NCBI GenBank assembly: GCA_947090765.1
Contig: OX352322.1
Coordinates: forward strand, 2,649,501-2,713,500
Length of the DNA stretch: 64,000 bases
DNA from: Pseudomonas sp. MM223
GTDB taxonomy: Bacteria; Pseudomonadota; Gammaproteobacteria; Pseudomonadales; Pseudomonadaceae
Reading direction: 5' to 3'
Shown piece by piece: positions 18,920 to 28,880 of the stretch (position 1 is its first letter; the number at the start of each line of letters is the position of its first letter). A program made the translations under genes and the position numbers. The notes below the pieces were generated by a model. The model searched no databases. It saw only the letters and a list, made by a program, of their open reading frames with translations, and had not been told where the DNA came from.

Positions 18920-21168
18920 TTCGCCTGCACACCGATGGCCTGCTGCGCCGCCTGTTGCGGTTCATCCTGTTGTTCAGCCTGTGCTTCACCGTACTGGCCA
19001 GTAGCGTGCAGTTGTATTTCGAATACCGCCGCGAGATGCGCGACATCGAGGCGCGCATGGCGTTGATCCGCGCCGGCTACCTGGCCAGCCTGGAGCGCAG
19101 CCTGTGGGACCTGGACGAGGCGCAACTGGATACGCAATTGCGCGGCCTGGTGGATTTTTCCGACGTGGCCCGGGTGCGCCTGGTGAGCGACGATTTTCAA
19201 CTGCTGCGAGGGGAGGCCGAACCCAAAGGGCCGCTGCGCATCGAGCGCTTCCCCCTGGATTATCAGCCCCCCTCGGGCCCGGCCAGGCACCTGGGTGAGC
19301 TGGAAGTCAGTATCGACCTGGGTGCGGTGCACCGTCGGCTGTACGCTACCGGGCTTGCCAGCCTGCTGTGGATGGGCGTGTTCCTGTGTGGCCTGGCGGT
19401 GGCGCTGTCGGGGCTGTTCTATCGCCTGGTCACCCGCCACCTGCAAGTGATGGCCGAGTTCGCCCGGCGTATTGGCGCCGGCCAGTGGCAGGAGCCGCTG
19501 CGGCTGGGCCGCCGCCGTTCATCGCGCCCTGACGAAATCGACACGGTGGCCAATGCCCTGGACGACATGCGCCGCGCCATCCTCAGTGACATCGAACGGC
19601 GTGAGCGCGACCGCCTGGCGTTGCAAGACAAGCGCGACGAACTGCAGGCCATGGTCGAACGACGTACCGCCAGCCTGGCCCGGGCCAAGGATGACGCCGA
19701 GGCTGCCAACCTGGCCAAGTCGCGCTTCCTGGCGACCATGAGCCACGAGTTGCGCACCCCGCTCAACGGCATCCTGGGCATGGCCGAGCTGCTACGCGGT
19801 GGCCGGTTGGAAGCGGCCGACCGTCAGCGGGTGGAAGCCTTGTACAAGGCCGGCGAAGGGCTGTTGGCGATTCTCAACGAAGTGCTGTATTTCGCCCGGC
19901 TCGAAGAAGGTGAGAGCCGCGCCGAGCTGGTCGGTTTTTCGCTGCGCCAGTTGTGCCATGAAGTGTTGGCGCTGCTCGAACCCATGGCCGTAGGCAACGG
20001 CGACACGCTGCATCTGGAGGTTGATGAGCAATTGGCCGGATACCAGCACGGCGCCGAGCAGTACCTGCGTCAGGTGCTCAGCAACCTGCTGGCCAATGCC
20101 ATCAAGTTCACCGAGCACGGCCAGGTGCGGCTCAAGGTGCAGGTGTTGGACAGCGACGCGGCCGCGCAACGCCTGCGGCTGTCGGTCCATGACAATGGCA
20201 TCGGCATCGAGCCGGCCGTACAGGCAAAAATCTTCGACCGCTTCGTCCAGGCCAGCGAGGCTGTAGCCCGCCGCTACGGCGGCACCGGTCTGGGCCTGGC
20301 GATCTGCAAGCACTTGGTGGAAAAGCTGGGGGGCTGCATTGGCCTGGACAGTGTACAAGGGCAGGGCAGTTGCTTCTGGTTCGAACTCGCCATCGCCCAC
20401 GGGCAGCCGGTTGCGGCCAATAGCCCGGTTCAGTCGGTCAGCGCCAGCCTGGATATCCTGGTGGTCGAGGACGTTGCGCTGAACCGTGAGGTGGCGGGCG
20501 GCTTGCTGGTGCGTGACGGCCACCGGGTGAGCTTTGCCGAAGAGGCCGGGCAGGCCCTGCAACTGTGCGCACAGCAGCGCTTCGACCTGATTCTGCTGGA
20601 CGTTCACCTGCCCGGCATGAGCGGTGTGGAACTGTGCCGGCAGCTTCGCGCCACCCCCGGGCCTAACCAGCACAGCCGGATAGTGGCGCTGACCGCGGGC
20701 GTGCAACCGGGGCAAGTGTCCGGTTATCTGGATGCCGGCATGCACGGTGTGCTGGCCAAGCCACTGCGGCTGGCCAGCCTGCGCCAGGCGCTGGCCGAGG
20801 CAACGCCGACCGAAGCGGCCGGGATTGACGCGAACATGGACTGGTCGCTGCTGGCCACCCACCGCTCGCTGCTGGGCGAGCAGAAGCTGCAGGGCCTGCT
20901 GAACGTGTTGCGCCAGTCACTGGAGCAGCACGCCACGGCGTTGGCCGAGGCGCTGCCGGCCCTGGACTTTACCGAAGTGCTGCACCTGGCCCATCGCCTG
21001 GCCGGCAGTTGTGATTCCCTGGGGTTTTCTGGCCTGGCTGCGCTGTTGCGACGCCTCGAAGACGCAGCCCGCCAGCATGACCCGCAGGCGCTGAAAGCCC
21101 TCGCCGAGCCTTTGGCAACCCAGCTCGGCCAGGCCCGTAAGACCCTGGAACAGTTGATCCAGCGCTGA
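18916..21168 (+). CDS. aruS: Hybrid sensor histidine kinase (AruS-like)
   Basis: The 750-residue protein has two membrane helices (about residues 14-34 and 140-165) around a periplasmic sensor loop. HAMP and coiled-coil regions follow, then HisKA with His277 ([11 protein letters not shown]), HATPase ([26 protein letters not shown]), a receiver domain with Asp562 ([11 protein letters not shown]) and a C-terminal phosphotransfer domain with His693 ([15 protein letters not shown]). This is a full phosphorelay feeding the response regulator two genes upstream. It probably senses arginine or a related amino acid with the overlapping periplasmic protein, by analogy with AruS. Confidence 0.82.
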   Translation: MIRLHTDGLLRRLLRFILLFSLCFTVLASSVQLYFEYRREMRDIEARMALIRAGYLASLERSLWDLDEAQLDTQLRGLVDFSDVARVRLVSDDFQLLRGEAEPKGPLRIERFPLDYQPPSGPARHLGELEVSIDLGAVHRRLYATGLASLLWMGVFLCGLAVALSGLFYRLVTRHLQVMAEFARRIGAGQWQEPLRLGRRRSSRPDEIDTVANALDDMRRAILSDIERRERDRLALQDKRDELQAMVERRTASLARAKDDAEAANLAKSRFLATMSHELRTPLNGILGMAELLRGGRLEAADRQRVEALYKAGEGLLAILNEVLYFARLEEGESRAELVGFSLRQLCHEVLALLEPMAVGNGDTLHLEVDEQLAGYQHGAEQYLRQVLSNLLANAIKFTEHGQVRLKVQVLDSDAAAQRLRLSVHDNGIGIEPAVQAKIFDRFVQASEAVARRYGGTGLGLAICKHLVEKLGGCIGLDSVQGQGSCFWFELAIAHGQPVAANSPVQSVSASLDILVVEDVALNREVAGGLLVRDGHRVSFAEEAGQALQLCAQQRFDLILLDVHLPGMSGVELCRQLRATPGPNQHSRIVALTAGVQPGQVSGYLDAGMHGVLAKPLRLASLRQALAEATPTEAAGIDANMDWSLLATHRSLLGEQKLQGLLNVLRQSLEQHATALAEALPALDFTEVLHLAHRLAGSCDSLGFSGLAALLRRLEDAARQHDPQALKALAEPLATQLGQARKTLEQLIQR

Positions 21169-21180
21169 CGTACAAAAAAC

Positions 21181-21228
21181 TTACGACTTTTTACATCTTC
21201 GATCCGTTCGTACAACGGCACCTTACAT
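21181..21228. promoter_or_regulatory. Candidate response-regulator binding repeats
   Basis: TTACGAC at 21181, TTACATC at 21191 and TTACATC at 21223 are spaced 10 and 32 bp, about one and three helical turns. They lie between the kinase and the permease genes. Direct repeats with 10-bp spacing are typical of OmpR-family sites, so AruR binding is plausible but untested. Confidence 0.4.
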
Positions 21229-21294
21229 CCGTTTCCAATAATCCATGGCAACCGTGTTGCACGCGGTCCATGAGGCTTATTGGAGACAAGAATA

Positions 21295-21372
21295 ATGACA
21301 TGCCGTAGCGCTCAGCCCCTCCCTCGCTTCACCAAACGTACCCGCCGCAATGGTGAGGTGCGCCATGACTGA
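21295..21372 (+). CDS. Possible 25-residue arginine-rich leader peptide
   Basis: ATG 21295 has a TTGGAG upstream and opens a 25-codon frame whose TGA at 21370-21372 overlaps the permease start (ATG 21365). Six of its 25 codons are arginine, including RTRR near residue 15. It sits before a permease in an arginine-linked locus. Translational coupling or attenuation by arginine supply is possible. It could equally be chance in GC-rich DNA. Confidence 0.3.
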   Translation: MTCRSAQPLPRFTKRTRRNGEVRHD

Positions 21373-22771
21373 CACTGCTGAAAAAATCCAGCTCACCCGC
21401 GCGCTGAAAAGCCGGCACATCTTCATGCTGTCGCTGGGCGGGGTGATCGGCACCGGCCTGTTCATGGGGTCGGGCGTGACCATCAACCAGGGCGGGCCGG
21501 TGGGTGCAATCCTGGCCTATCTGGTCGCGGGCCTGCTGATGTACCTGGTGATGGTTTGCCTGGGCGAACTGTCGGTGCAGATGCCGGTGTCCGGCTCGTT
21601 CCAGGCCCATGCCACGAAGTTCATCGGCCCGGCCACCGGCTTCATGATCGGCTGGGTGTACTGGATGAGCTGGGCCACCACCGTGGGCCTGGAGTTCACC
21701 GCCGCCGGCATGCTGATGACCCGCTGGTTCCCCGAGGTGCCGATCTGGTACTGGTCGGCATTGTTCGTGGTCGTGCTGTTCGGCCTCAACGCCTTGGCCA
21801 CTCGCGCGTTTGGCGAGGCTGAGTACTGGTTCTCGGGCATCAAGGTGGCGACCATCCTTGGCTTTATCATCATCGGCCTGCTGGTGATTTTCGGCGCCAT
21901 CCCGCTGAGCAGCGGGGCGCCGGCACCGATGCTGGACAACCTGGTGGGCGAATCGCTGTTCCCCCACGGCCTGTCGGCGGTGTTTGCGGTGATGATGACC
22001 GTGGTCTATGCGTTCCAGGGTTGTGAAATCATGGGCGTCGCGGCCGGTGAAACCGAGCACCCGGAAAAGAGCATCCCGCGGGCAGTGCGCAACGTGGTGT
22101 TCCGCGTGCTGATTTTCTATGTGCTGGCGATTGCCGTGCTGTCGGCCATCGTGCCGTTCGAGCAGGCCGGGTTGATGGAAAGCCCGTTCGTGCAGGTGTT
22201 CGACATGGTCGGCATTCCCTTTGCTGCCGACGTGATGAACTTCGTCATCCTCACCGCCATCCTTTCGGTGGGCAACTCCGGGCTGTATGCCTCTACACGC
22301 ATTCTCTGGGCGATGTCCAAGAGCGGCATGGCGCCGAAAAGCCTGGCACCGCTGAGCAAGCGCGGCGTACCGCTGCGGGCGCTGAGCATTACCCTGTGCT
22401 TTGCACTGATTTCGCTGATGACCAGCTTCATTGCCGCCGACACCTTGTTCATGGTGCTGATGGCGGTGAGCGGCATGTCCGGCACCGTGACCTGGATCGT
22501 CATCGCCCTGGCGCAATACCGCTTCCGCAAGGCCTACCTGCGTGAAGGCGGGCAACTGCACGACCTGAAGTACAGGGCGCCGCTGTACCCGCTGGTGCCG
22601 CTGCTGTGCATCACCCTGTGCGGCTCGCTGTTCGTGTTCCTGGCGCTGGATGAAACCCAGCGGCCGTCGCTGTATTGGGGCTTTGGCTTCATTGCCCTGT
22701 GCTACGCGGCGTACTTCTTCGTCAACCGACGTCGGCAGGGGGCCTTTGAGCCTAGCGCGCCAGGGGTTTGA
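21365..22771 (+). CDS. APC-family amino acid permease
   Basis: The 468-residue protein has 12 predicted helices and the amino acid transporter signature LSLGGVIGTGLFMGSG with QGGPVGAILAYLVAG near the start. It resembles the aromatic/basic amino acid permeases (AroP/LysP group). It directly follows the AruRS-like sensor genes, as a permease does in the P. aeruginosa ATA locus, so arginine or lysine import is the likely role; the substrate is inferred. The ATG at 21365 has GAGG nine bases upstream; an in-frame GTG at 21350 is less likely. Confidence 0.82.
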   Translation: MTDTAEKIQLTRALKSRHIFMLSLGGVIGTGLFMGSGVTINQGGPVGAILAYLVAGLLMYLVMVCLGELSVQMPVSGSFQAHATKFIGPATGFMIGWVYWMSWATTVGLEFTAAGMLMTRWFPEVPIWYWSALFVVVLFGLNALATRAFGEAEYWFSGIKVATILGFIIIGLLVIFGAIPLSSGAPAPMLDNLVGESLFPHGLSAVFAVMMTVVYAFQGCEIMGVAAGETEHPEKSIPRAVRNVVFRVLIFYVLAIAVLSAIVPFEQAGLMESPFVQVFDMVGIPFAADVMNFVILTAILSVGNSGLYASTRILWAMSKSGMAPKSLAPLSKRGVPLRALSITLCFALISLMTSFIAADTLFMVLMAVSGMSGTVTWIVIALAQYRFRKAYLREGGQLHDLKYRAPLYPLVPLLCITLCGSLFVFLALDETQRPSLYWGFGFIALCYAAYFFVNRRRQGAFEPSAPGV

Positions 22772-22793
22772 TTGCGGTGTTGGGCTGAAGATT

Positions 22794-22920
22794 GCCGGGG
22801 CCGCTTTGCGGCCCATCGCGACACAAGGCCGCTCCTACAGGAGTTCGCGCAGGTCCGACCTCACGCGGTCTCTTGTAGGAGCGGCCTTGTGTCGCGAAAG
22901 GGGCGCAAAGCGCCCCCGGC
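22794..22920. repeat. Paired REP element, GCGGCC family
   Basis: One arm (GGGGCCGCTTTGCGGCCC followed by GACACAAGGCCGCTCCTACA) faces another (TGTAGGAGCGGCCTTGTGTC followed by GGGGCGCAAAGCGCCCC). The pair follows the permease gene and probably helps end its transcript. Confidence 0.82.
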
Positions 22921-23124
22921 AATCTCCCAGTTGTACAAAGTTGTAACAACCACCCCGGAATCCACGGTCATAAATATAAATAAACCTTTTAAAAACAATA
23001 TTTTAGGTAGGTTTTGATGGCTGTTACAGGCCAAGCCCCCAGCAATTGCCGCCTTGTTGAACACTCGTTTAGTATCTCCTCATCAAGCCCTCCCAAAACC
23101 ATCACAACAACACCGAGGCCCCCC
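22921..23124. promoter_or_regulatory. AT-rich leader region of the catabolic operon
   Basis: This 204-base stretch is much richer in A and T than its surroundings (TAAATATAAATAAACC, TTTTAAAAACAATATTTTAGG). It precedes the long run of same-strand genes 23125-33475, so it probably holds their promoter. No operator or clear -35/-10 pair could be assigned by eye. Confidence 0.45.
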
Positions 23125-23919
23125 ATGACCACCCCGTCGTCGTCACTGTTGAGCAAGGTCGAAGCCGGCGTTGCCTGGATCACCCTCAACCGCCCAGAGC
23201 AACGCAACGCACTGGACATCCCCACCCTCAAGCAACTGCACGCCATGCTCGACAGCCACAACGGCGACCCGGCCGTGCGCGTGGTGGTGCTCACCGGCAG
23301 CGGCCGCAGCTTTTGCGCCGGCGCCGACCTAGCCGAATGGGCGGCCGCCGAAGCCGCAGGCACCCTGGAAAGCTACGGCTGGACCGAAACCGCCCACGCC
23401 CTGATGTTGCGCCTGCACAGCCTCGACAAACCCACCATCGCCGCCATCAACGGCACTGCTGTGGGCGGTGGCATGGACCTCAGCCTGTGCTGCGACCTGC
23501 GTATCGCCGCCGCCTCTGCACGCTTCAAGGCCGGCTACACCAGCATGGGCTACAGCCCCGATGCCGGCGCCAGCTGGCACCTGCCACGGCTGATCGGCAG
23601 CGAGCAGGCCAAGCGTTTGTTGTTCCTTGATGAACTGTGGGGTGCCGAGCGCGCTCTGGCGGCCGGGCTGGTCAGCGAAGTCTGCGCCGACGAGCAACTG
23701 CCCGCCGTGGCGGCCGAGCTGGCCGGGCGCCTGGCCAATGGCCCGACCTTCGCCTACGCCCAGACCAAGCAGCTGATCCGCGACGGCGCCCGCCGCACAT
23801 TGGCCGAGCAGCTGGAAGCCGAGCGCCAGGCCGGCCTGCTGTGCGGCCGCAGCCAGGATGGTGCCGAGGCGCTGCAAGCCTCGGTTGAACGCCGCGCCCC
23901 CCGTTTCATCGGCCTGTAA
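23125..23919 (+). CDS. Enoyl-CoA hydratase/isomerase family protein
   Basis: The 264-residue crotonase-fold protein has the oxyanion-hole segments CAGADLAEW and NGTAVGGGMDLSLCCDLRIA, and a C-terminal helix region ending in ERRAPRFIGL. It starts at ATG 23125 (MTTPSSSLL); the upstream in-frame sequence is low-complexity leader. It opens an operon with an acyl-CoA dehydrogenase and an acyl-CoA synthetase. In P. aeruginosa, enoyl-CoA hydratase genes likewise accompany aruH-aruI. The likely role is hydration of an enoyl-CoA made from the arginine-derived acid; the true substrate is not known. Confidence 0.82.
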   Translation: MTTPSSSLLSKVEAGVAWITLNRPEQRNALDIPTLKQLHAMLDSHNGDPAVRVVVLTGSGRSFCAGADLAEWAAAEAAGTLESYGWTETAHALMLRLHSLDKPTIAAINGTAVGGGMDLSLCCDLRIAAASARFKAGYTSMGYSPDAGASWHLPRLIGSEQAKRLLFLDELWGAERALAAGLVSEVCADEQLPAVAAELAGRLANGPTFAYAQTKQLIRDGARRTLAEQLEAERQAGLLCGRSQDGAEALQASVERRAPRFIGL

Positions 23920-23950
23920 CCCGATATCGACCTGACCAGGACTTTCGCAG

Positions 23951-25111
23951 ATGAATTTCCAACTGACCCAAGAACAAGAAATGTTGGTGGAAGCGGTACG
24001 CAGTTTTGTTGCCAAAGAGCTGCTACCCCATGAGGAAGCGGTGGACCGCGCCGATGCCGTGTCGCCAGAGCTGGCCGCGCACATCCGTGGCAAGGCCATC
24101 GCCGCCGGGTTCTATGCCTTCAACATGCCCGAGGAAGTCGGCGGCGGTGGCCTGGACTACCTGTCCCAGGCGCTGATCGAACGTGAGCTGTCCAAGGTGT
24201 CCTGGGCGCTGCACGTGTTTGTTGCGCGCCCTTCGAAAATCCTCATGGCCTGCAAGGACGAGCAGATCAGCGACTACTTGCTGCCGTGCGTGCAGGGCGA
24301 GAAAACCGATTGCTTCGCCCTCACCGAGCCGGGTGCCGGTTCTGATGCCAACGCCATCAAGACCCGCGCCGTGCGCCAGGGTGATGACTTTGTCATCAAC
24401 GGCAGCAAGCACTTCATCAGCCACGCCGGCCACGCCGATTTCGCCATTGTCTTCGCGGTCACCGACACCTACGAGCACAACGGGCGCAAGCGCAACGCGG
24501 TCACGGCGTTGCTGGTCGACCGTGGTACGCCGGGCATGACCATCCGCCGCGGGCCCAAGTGCGTGAGTAACCGTGGTTACCACACCTACGAGTTGTTCTT
24601 CGACGACTGCCGGGTACCGGCCAGCAAGGTGCTGGGCGAAGTCGGCAAAGGCTGGGAAGTGGCCAATGCCTGGCTTACCGCTGGCCGGGTAATGGTCGCC
24701 GCCAACTGCGTGGGCCAGGCCCAGCGCGCCCTCGACCTGTCGCTGCAGTGGGCCGCCGACCGCAAGCAGTTTGGCCAGCCCATCGGCAGCTACCAGGGCG
24801 TGTCGTTCAAGCTGGCCGACATGGCCACGCAGATTCGCGCAGCCGAGATGCTCACCCTGCACACCGCGTGGAAGATGGACCAGGGCAGCATGACCGACGG
24901 CGAAGCCGGCATGGCCAAGCTGTTTGCCAGCGAAGTGCTGGGCAAGGTAGCCGACGAAGCCGTGCAGATCTTTGGTGGCATGGGCCTGATGGATGAAGGG
25001 CCGGTCGAGCGCATCTGGCGCAACGCGCGTATCGAGCGCATCTGGGAGGGCACTTCGGAAATCCAGCGGCACATCATCGCCCGCGAACTGCTGCGCCCGC
25101 TGCTGCGCTAA
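23951..25111 (+). CDS. Acyl-CoA dehydrogenase
   Basis: The 386-residue FAD enzyme has the full family layout: N-terminal helical domain, beta domain with CFALTEPGAGSDANA, and C-terminal helical domain with AVQIFGGMGLMDEGPVERI. The catalytic Glu motif is IWEGTSEIQRHII. It introduces a 2,3 double bond in an acyl-CoA. It lies 31 bases after the hydratase and 17 before the CoA ligase, so the three form a beta-oxidation-like module. A guanidinobutyryl-CoA or related short amino-acyl-CoA would suit the context, but the substrate is inferred. Confidence 0.86.
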   Translation: MNFQLTQEQEMLVEAVRSFVAKELLPHEEAVDRADAVSPELAAHIRGKAIAAGFYAFNMPEEVGGGGLDYLSQALIERELSKVSWALHVFVARPSKILMACKDEQISDYLLPCVQGEKTDCFALTEPGAGSDANAIKTRAVRQGDDFVINGSKHFISHAGHADFAIVFAVTDTYEHNGRKRNAVTALLVDRGTPGMTIRRGPKCVSNRGYHTYELFFDDCRVPASKVLGEVGKGWEVANAWLTAGRVMVAANCVGQAQRALDLSLQWAADRKQFGQPIGSYQGVSFKLADMATQIRAAEMLTLHTAWKMDQGSMTDGEAGMAKLFASEVLGKVADEAVQIFGGMGLMDEGPVERIWRNARIERIWEGTSEIQRHIIARELLRPLLR

Positions 25112-25128
25112 GCGCCAGGAGATCACCC

Positions 25129-27246
25129 ATGTCGCAATCGATTCGTGACAACCTCAAGCGCCTGCTGGCGCCCCGGCACCTGGCCTTTGTTGGCGGGCGC
25201 AGCATGGCGCGGGCGCTCAAGCGCTGCGCCGAAGGTGGCTTTGGCGGCGAGCTGTGGCTGGTCAACCCGCAGCATGAAAGCCTGGAGGGTATCCCGTGCG
25301 TGGCCCGCGTGGCCGACTTGCCGTACGCCCCGGACGCGGTGTTCATCGCCACCAACCGTGAGCCGACATTGCAGTGCGTTGCCGAATTGGCCGCGCGTGG
25401 CGCCGGTGGTGCCATCTGCTATGCCTCCGGCTTTGCCGAAAGTGGCGAAGAAGGCCGCCAGTTGCAGCAGCGCCTGCTCGTTGCGGCCGGTAACATGGCG
25501 CTGCTCGGCCCCAATTGCTATGGCCTGCTTGATTACCTGCACGGTGCAGCCCTGTGGCCAGTGGCCCATGGCGGCCAGCAGGTGGAGAAGGGCGTGGCGA
25601 TTCTTACCCAGAGCGGCAACTTTGCCTACAACCTGTCCATGAGCGACCGCTCGCTGCCGGTGGCCTACATGGCCTCGGTGGGCAACCAGGCGCAATTGGG
25701 CGTGGCCGAGCTGATGGACGTGCTGCTCGACGACCCACGGGTAACGGCCATCGGGCTACACCTGGAAGGCTTGAAGAATGTGCCGGGTTTTGCACGCGCC
25801 GCTTACAAGGCATTGCAGCAGGGTACGCCGATCATTGCCCTGAAAACGGGCGTGTCGCAAATCGGTGCTGAACTGGCGCTCAGCCACACCAGCTCGTTGT
25901 CCGGCTCCGATGCCTTGTACGACAGCCTGTTCCAGCGCCTGGGCGTGATCCGCGTCAGCGGTCCGGTGAGCTTTGTCGAAACCCTCAAGGCCGCCGCTTG
26001 CGGGCGCTTGCCGGCAGATGGCGAACTGATCGCGCTGGCCTGTTCTGGCGGCGATGCTGGCTTGATCGCCGACTATGCCGAGCGCAACCAGTTGAGCCTG
26101 CCCAAGCTTGAACAAACGCAGATCACGGCACTGGCCGAAGTGCTACCGGCCTATGCAAACCTGGTGAATCCGCTGGATTTCACCACCGCCATCTGGGGTG
26201 ATGAAACGGCCTTGCAACGCATGCTCGACAGCACCCTGAGCGGGGCAGCCGACGCCGCCATGCTGGTGCTGGACTACCCGGCGGCGTTCACTGGCGAGCG
26301 CAAGGAGTGCGACTTGCTGCTGGCGCTGTACTGCGACGCGCTGGAGCGTCATGGCAAGATCGGTTTTGTCACCTCCGCCTTCCCGGAGCTGCTGCCCGCC
26401 AGTGCGCGTGAGCGCTTGCATGCGCGGGGCATTGCCGCCCTGCAAGGTGTGGAAGACGGCCTGGCAGCCTGGGGCCGCATCGTCGCCTACCAACGCAACC
26501 GCCAGCGGTTGCTGGAGCAAGGCGAGGCCTCACGGGTACCGCTGTGCCCGCAAGCCCTCACGGGCGAAAGCCGGTTGCTGGACGAATGGCAATCCAAGCA
26601 AGCCCTGCGCGCCTTCGGTTTACCGGTGCCAGCGGGTGTGCTGAGTACGCCCGAGCGCGCCGTGGCAGACGCCGCCCGCGTGGGTTACCCGTTGGTATTG
26701 AAGGCGGTCAGCGCGCAGCTGCCGCACAAGACCGAAGCCGGTGCGGTGGCGCTGAACCTGCGCGATGCCGCCGCCCTGGAAGCCGCACTGGTGCAGATGC
26801 GCCAGCGCATCGCTGCCTACGCCCCGCACGTCGCCTTCGACCAGGTACTGCTCGAACCCATGGCCGAGCCGCCGCTGGCCGAGCTGATCGTAGGCATCAA
26901 ACGTGAACACGACTTTGCCCTGGCCTTGGTGATCGGTGCCGGCGGTGTGCTGGTCGAACTGCTCAAGGACAGTGTCAGCCTATTGTTGCCCACCACCGAC
27001 AGCGCCATCCGCGCCGCACTGATGAACCTGCGTAGCGCCAGCCTGCTGCAAGGCTTCCGCGGCCGCCCGCCCGCCGACCTCGACGCCTTGGTCGCAGCCA
27101 TACGTGCGGTGGCCGACTACGCCTGCGAAAACGCTGGGCAGCTGCTGGAGCTGGACGTGAACCCATTGATGGTCGGTGCCCACGGCACCACCGCGGTCGA
27201 CGCGCTGATCCGCCTCGGCCAGGCGCAAGGAGAACAACATGAATGA
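25129..27246 (+). CDS. ADP-forming acyl-CoA synthetase (fused alpha and beta subunits)
   Basis: This 705-residue protein is an NDP-forming acyl-CoA synthetase. It has a CoA-binding Rossmann domain (about residues 10-130), succinyl-CoA-ligase-like domains (about 150-450) with the phospho-histidine motif LSHTSSLSG (His253), and a C-terminal ATP-grasp domain (about 480-700; YPLVLKAVSAQLPHKTE, ELDVNPLMV). It activates an organic acid with ATP and CoA. Its end overlaps the aruI-like gene by 8 bases. The acid is probably a product of the transaminase-decarboxylase-dehydrogenase route in the same operon. Confidence 0.85.
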   Translation: MSQSIRDNLKRLLAPRHLAFVGGRSMARALKRCAEGGFGGELWLVNPQHESLEGIPCVARVADLPYAPDAVFIATNREPTLQCVAELAARGAGGAICYASGFAESGEEGRQLQQRLLVAAGNMALLGPNCYGLLDYLHGAALWPVAHGGQQVEKGVAILTQSGNFAYNLSMSDRSLPVAYMASVGNQAQLGVAELMDVLLDDPRVTAIGLHLEGLKNVPGFARAAYKALQQGTPIIALKTGVSQIGAELALSHTSSLSGSDALYDSLFQRLGVIRVSGPVSFVETLKAAACGRLPADGELIALACSGGDAGLIADYAERNQLSLPKLEQTQITALAEVLPAYANLVNPLDFTTAIWGDETALQRMLDSTLSGAADAAMLVLDYPAAFTGERKECDLLLALYCDALERHGKIGFVTSAFPELLPASARERLHARGIAALQGVEDGLAAWGRIVAYQRNRQRLLEQGEASRVPLCPQALTGESRLLDEWQSKQALRAFGLPVPAGVLSTPERAVADAARVGYPLVLKAVSAQLPHKTEAGAVALNLRDAAALEAALVQMRQRIAAYAPHVAFDQVLLEPMAEPPLAELIVGIKREHDFALALVIGAGGVLVELLKDSVSLLLPTTDSAIRAALMNLRSASLLQGFRGRPPADLDALVAAIRAVADYACENAGQLLELDVNPLMVGAHGTTAVDALIRLGQAQGEQHE

Positions 27247-28846
27247 CCTTACCCTGACTGCCGGCCAGGCGCTGGTGCGCCTGTTGGCCAACTACGGTGT
27301 GCAGACCGTGTTCGGCATCCCCGGGGTGCACACCCTGGAGCTGTACCGCGGCCTGCCGGGCAGCGGTATCCGCCATGTGCTGACCCGCCACGAGCAGGGC
27401 GCCGGTTTCATGGCTGACGGCTATGCGCGGGTGAGCGGCCAGCCGGGGGTGTGCTTTGTCATCACCGGCCCGGGGGTGACCAACGCCGCCACCGCCATCG
27501 GCCAGGCCTATGCCGATTCCATCCCGATGCTGGTGATTTCCAGCGTTAACCATACCGCCAGCCTGGGCAAGGGCTGGGGCTGCCTGCACGAAACCCAGGA
27601 CCAGCGCGCCATGACCGCGCCGATCACCGCGTTCTCGGCCGTGGCGTTGCGCGGCGACGACCTGCCCGAGCTGATTGCCCGCGCCTGGGCGGTGTTTGAC
27701 AGCGAACGGCCGCGCCCGGTGCACATTTCGGTGCCGCTGGACGTGCTGGCCGCCCCCGTCAGCCGTGACTGGAGCGATGAGGTGGTGCGCCGCCCCGGGC
27801 GCGGCCAGCCGTGCCGCGAAACCCTCGACCAGGCTGCCCTGAAGCTGGCAGCGGCCAAACGGCCGATGATCATCGCCGGGGGTGGTGCGCTGCACGCGGC
27901 CGAACAACTGGCGCAGTTGAGCACCCGGCTGGCTGCACCGGTGTTCACCAGCGTGGCCGGCAAGGGCTTGCTGCCGCCGCAGGCGCCGCTGAATGCGGGG
28001 TCCAGCCTGTGCGTGGAGCCTGGCTGGCAGTTGATCAGCCAGGCCGATGTGGTGCTGGCCGTAGGCACCGAAATGGCCGACACCGACTTCTGGCGCGAAC
28101 GCTTGCCGATCACTGGCGAACTGCTACGCGTGGACATCGACCCGCGCAAGTTCAACGACTTCTACCCCTGTGCCATTGCCTTGCAGGGTGATGCCCGGCA
28201 AACCCTGGCCGGCTTGCTCGAACACCTGCCAGCACTCGACCGAGACCCGGCCCAGGCCCGCGAAGCGGTGGGCAGCCTGCGCCAGGCCATCCGCAACGGG
28301 CATGCACCGTTGCAGGCCACCCATCAGGCCATTCTTGACCGCATTGCCGCCGTGCTGCCCGACAACGCGTTCATCAGCAGCGACATGACCCAACTGGCCT
28401 ACACCGGCAATTACGCCTTCGCCAGCCAGGCGCCGCGCAGTTGGCTGCACCCCACTGGCTACGGCACACTCGGTTACGGCCTGCCGGCTGGCATTGGCGG
28501 CATGCTCGCCACCGACCATCGCCCGGGCCTGGTGCTGGTGGGCGACGGCGGTTTCCTTTATACCGCCCAGGAGCTGGCCACGGCCGTAGAGGAACTGGAC
28601 CGGCCTTTGGTGGTGCTGCTGTGGAACAACGACGCCCTCGGCCAGATCCGCGACGACATGCTCGGCCTGAACATCGAGCCGGTCGGCGTGCTGCCGCGTA
28701 ACCCCGACTTCATCGGCCTGGCCCGTGCCTTTGGTTGCGCGGTGCGCCAGCCGCGTGACCTGGACGCGCTGCAGGCCGACCTGGCCAGCGGTTTCGCCAC
28801 ACCCGGCGTGACCTTTATCGAACTCAAACATACCTGCGTCAGCTAA
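27239..28846 (+). CDS. aruI: Thiamine-diphosphate 2-ketoarginine decarboxylase (AruI-like)
   Basis: The 535-residue protein has the three-domain fold of the acetolactate synthase-like family. The cofactor-activating residue is Glu52 in LTRHEQGAGFMADGYARV, and the diphosphate-binding motif is VLVGDGGFLYTAQELATA with LLWNND. Neighbouring transaminase, sensor and permease genes match the P. aeruginosa ATA locus, where AruI decarboxylates 2-ketoarginine to 4-guanidinobutyraldehyde. It is not a true acetolactate synthase by context: no regulatory subunit or ilv gene is near. Confidence 0.83.
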   Translation: MNDLTLTAGQALVRLLANYGVQTVFGIPGVHTLELYRGLPGSGIRHVLTRHEQGAGFMADGYARVSGQPGVCFVITGPGVTNAATAIGQAYADSIPMLVISSVNHTASLGKGWGCLHETQDQRAMTAPITAFSAVALRGDDLPELIARAWAVFDSERPRPVHISVPLDVLAAPVSRDWSDEVVRRPGRGQPCRETLDQAALKLAAAKRPMIIAGGGALHAAEQLAQLSTRLAAPVFTSVAGKGLLPPQAPLNAGSSLCVEPGWQLISQADVVLAVGTEMADTDFWRERLPITGELLRVDIDPRKFNDFYPCAIALQGDARQTLAGLLEHLPALDRDPAQAREAVGSLRQAIRNGHAPLQATHQAILDRIAAVLPDNAFISSDMTQLAYTGNYAFASQAPRSWLHPTGYGTLGYGLPAGIGGMLATDHRPGLVLVGDGGFLYTAQELATAVEELDRPLVVLLWNNDALGQIRDDMLGLNIEPVGVLPRNPDFIGLARAFGCAVRQPRDLDALQADLASGFATPGVTFIELKHTCVS

Positions 28847-28880
28847 GCCGCGCACATCACGAATAACAAGAGAAACCAAC

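Noticed and set aside
27239-28846. Annotation as acetolactate synthase large subunit
   Set aside because: There is no small regulatory subunit or branched-chain gene nearby, and the AruRS/AruH-type neighbourhood favours a 2-ketoarginine decarboxylase.
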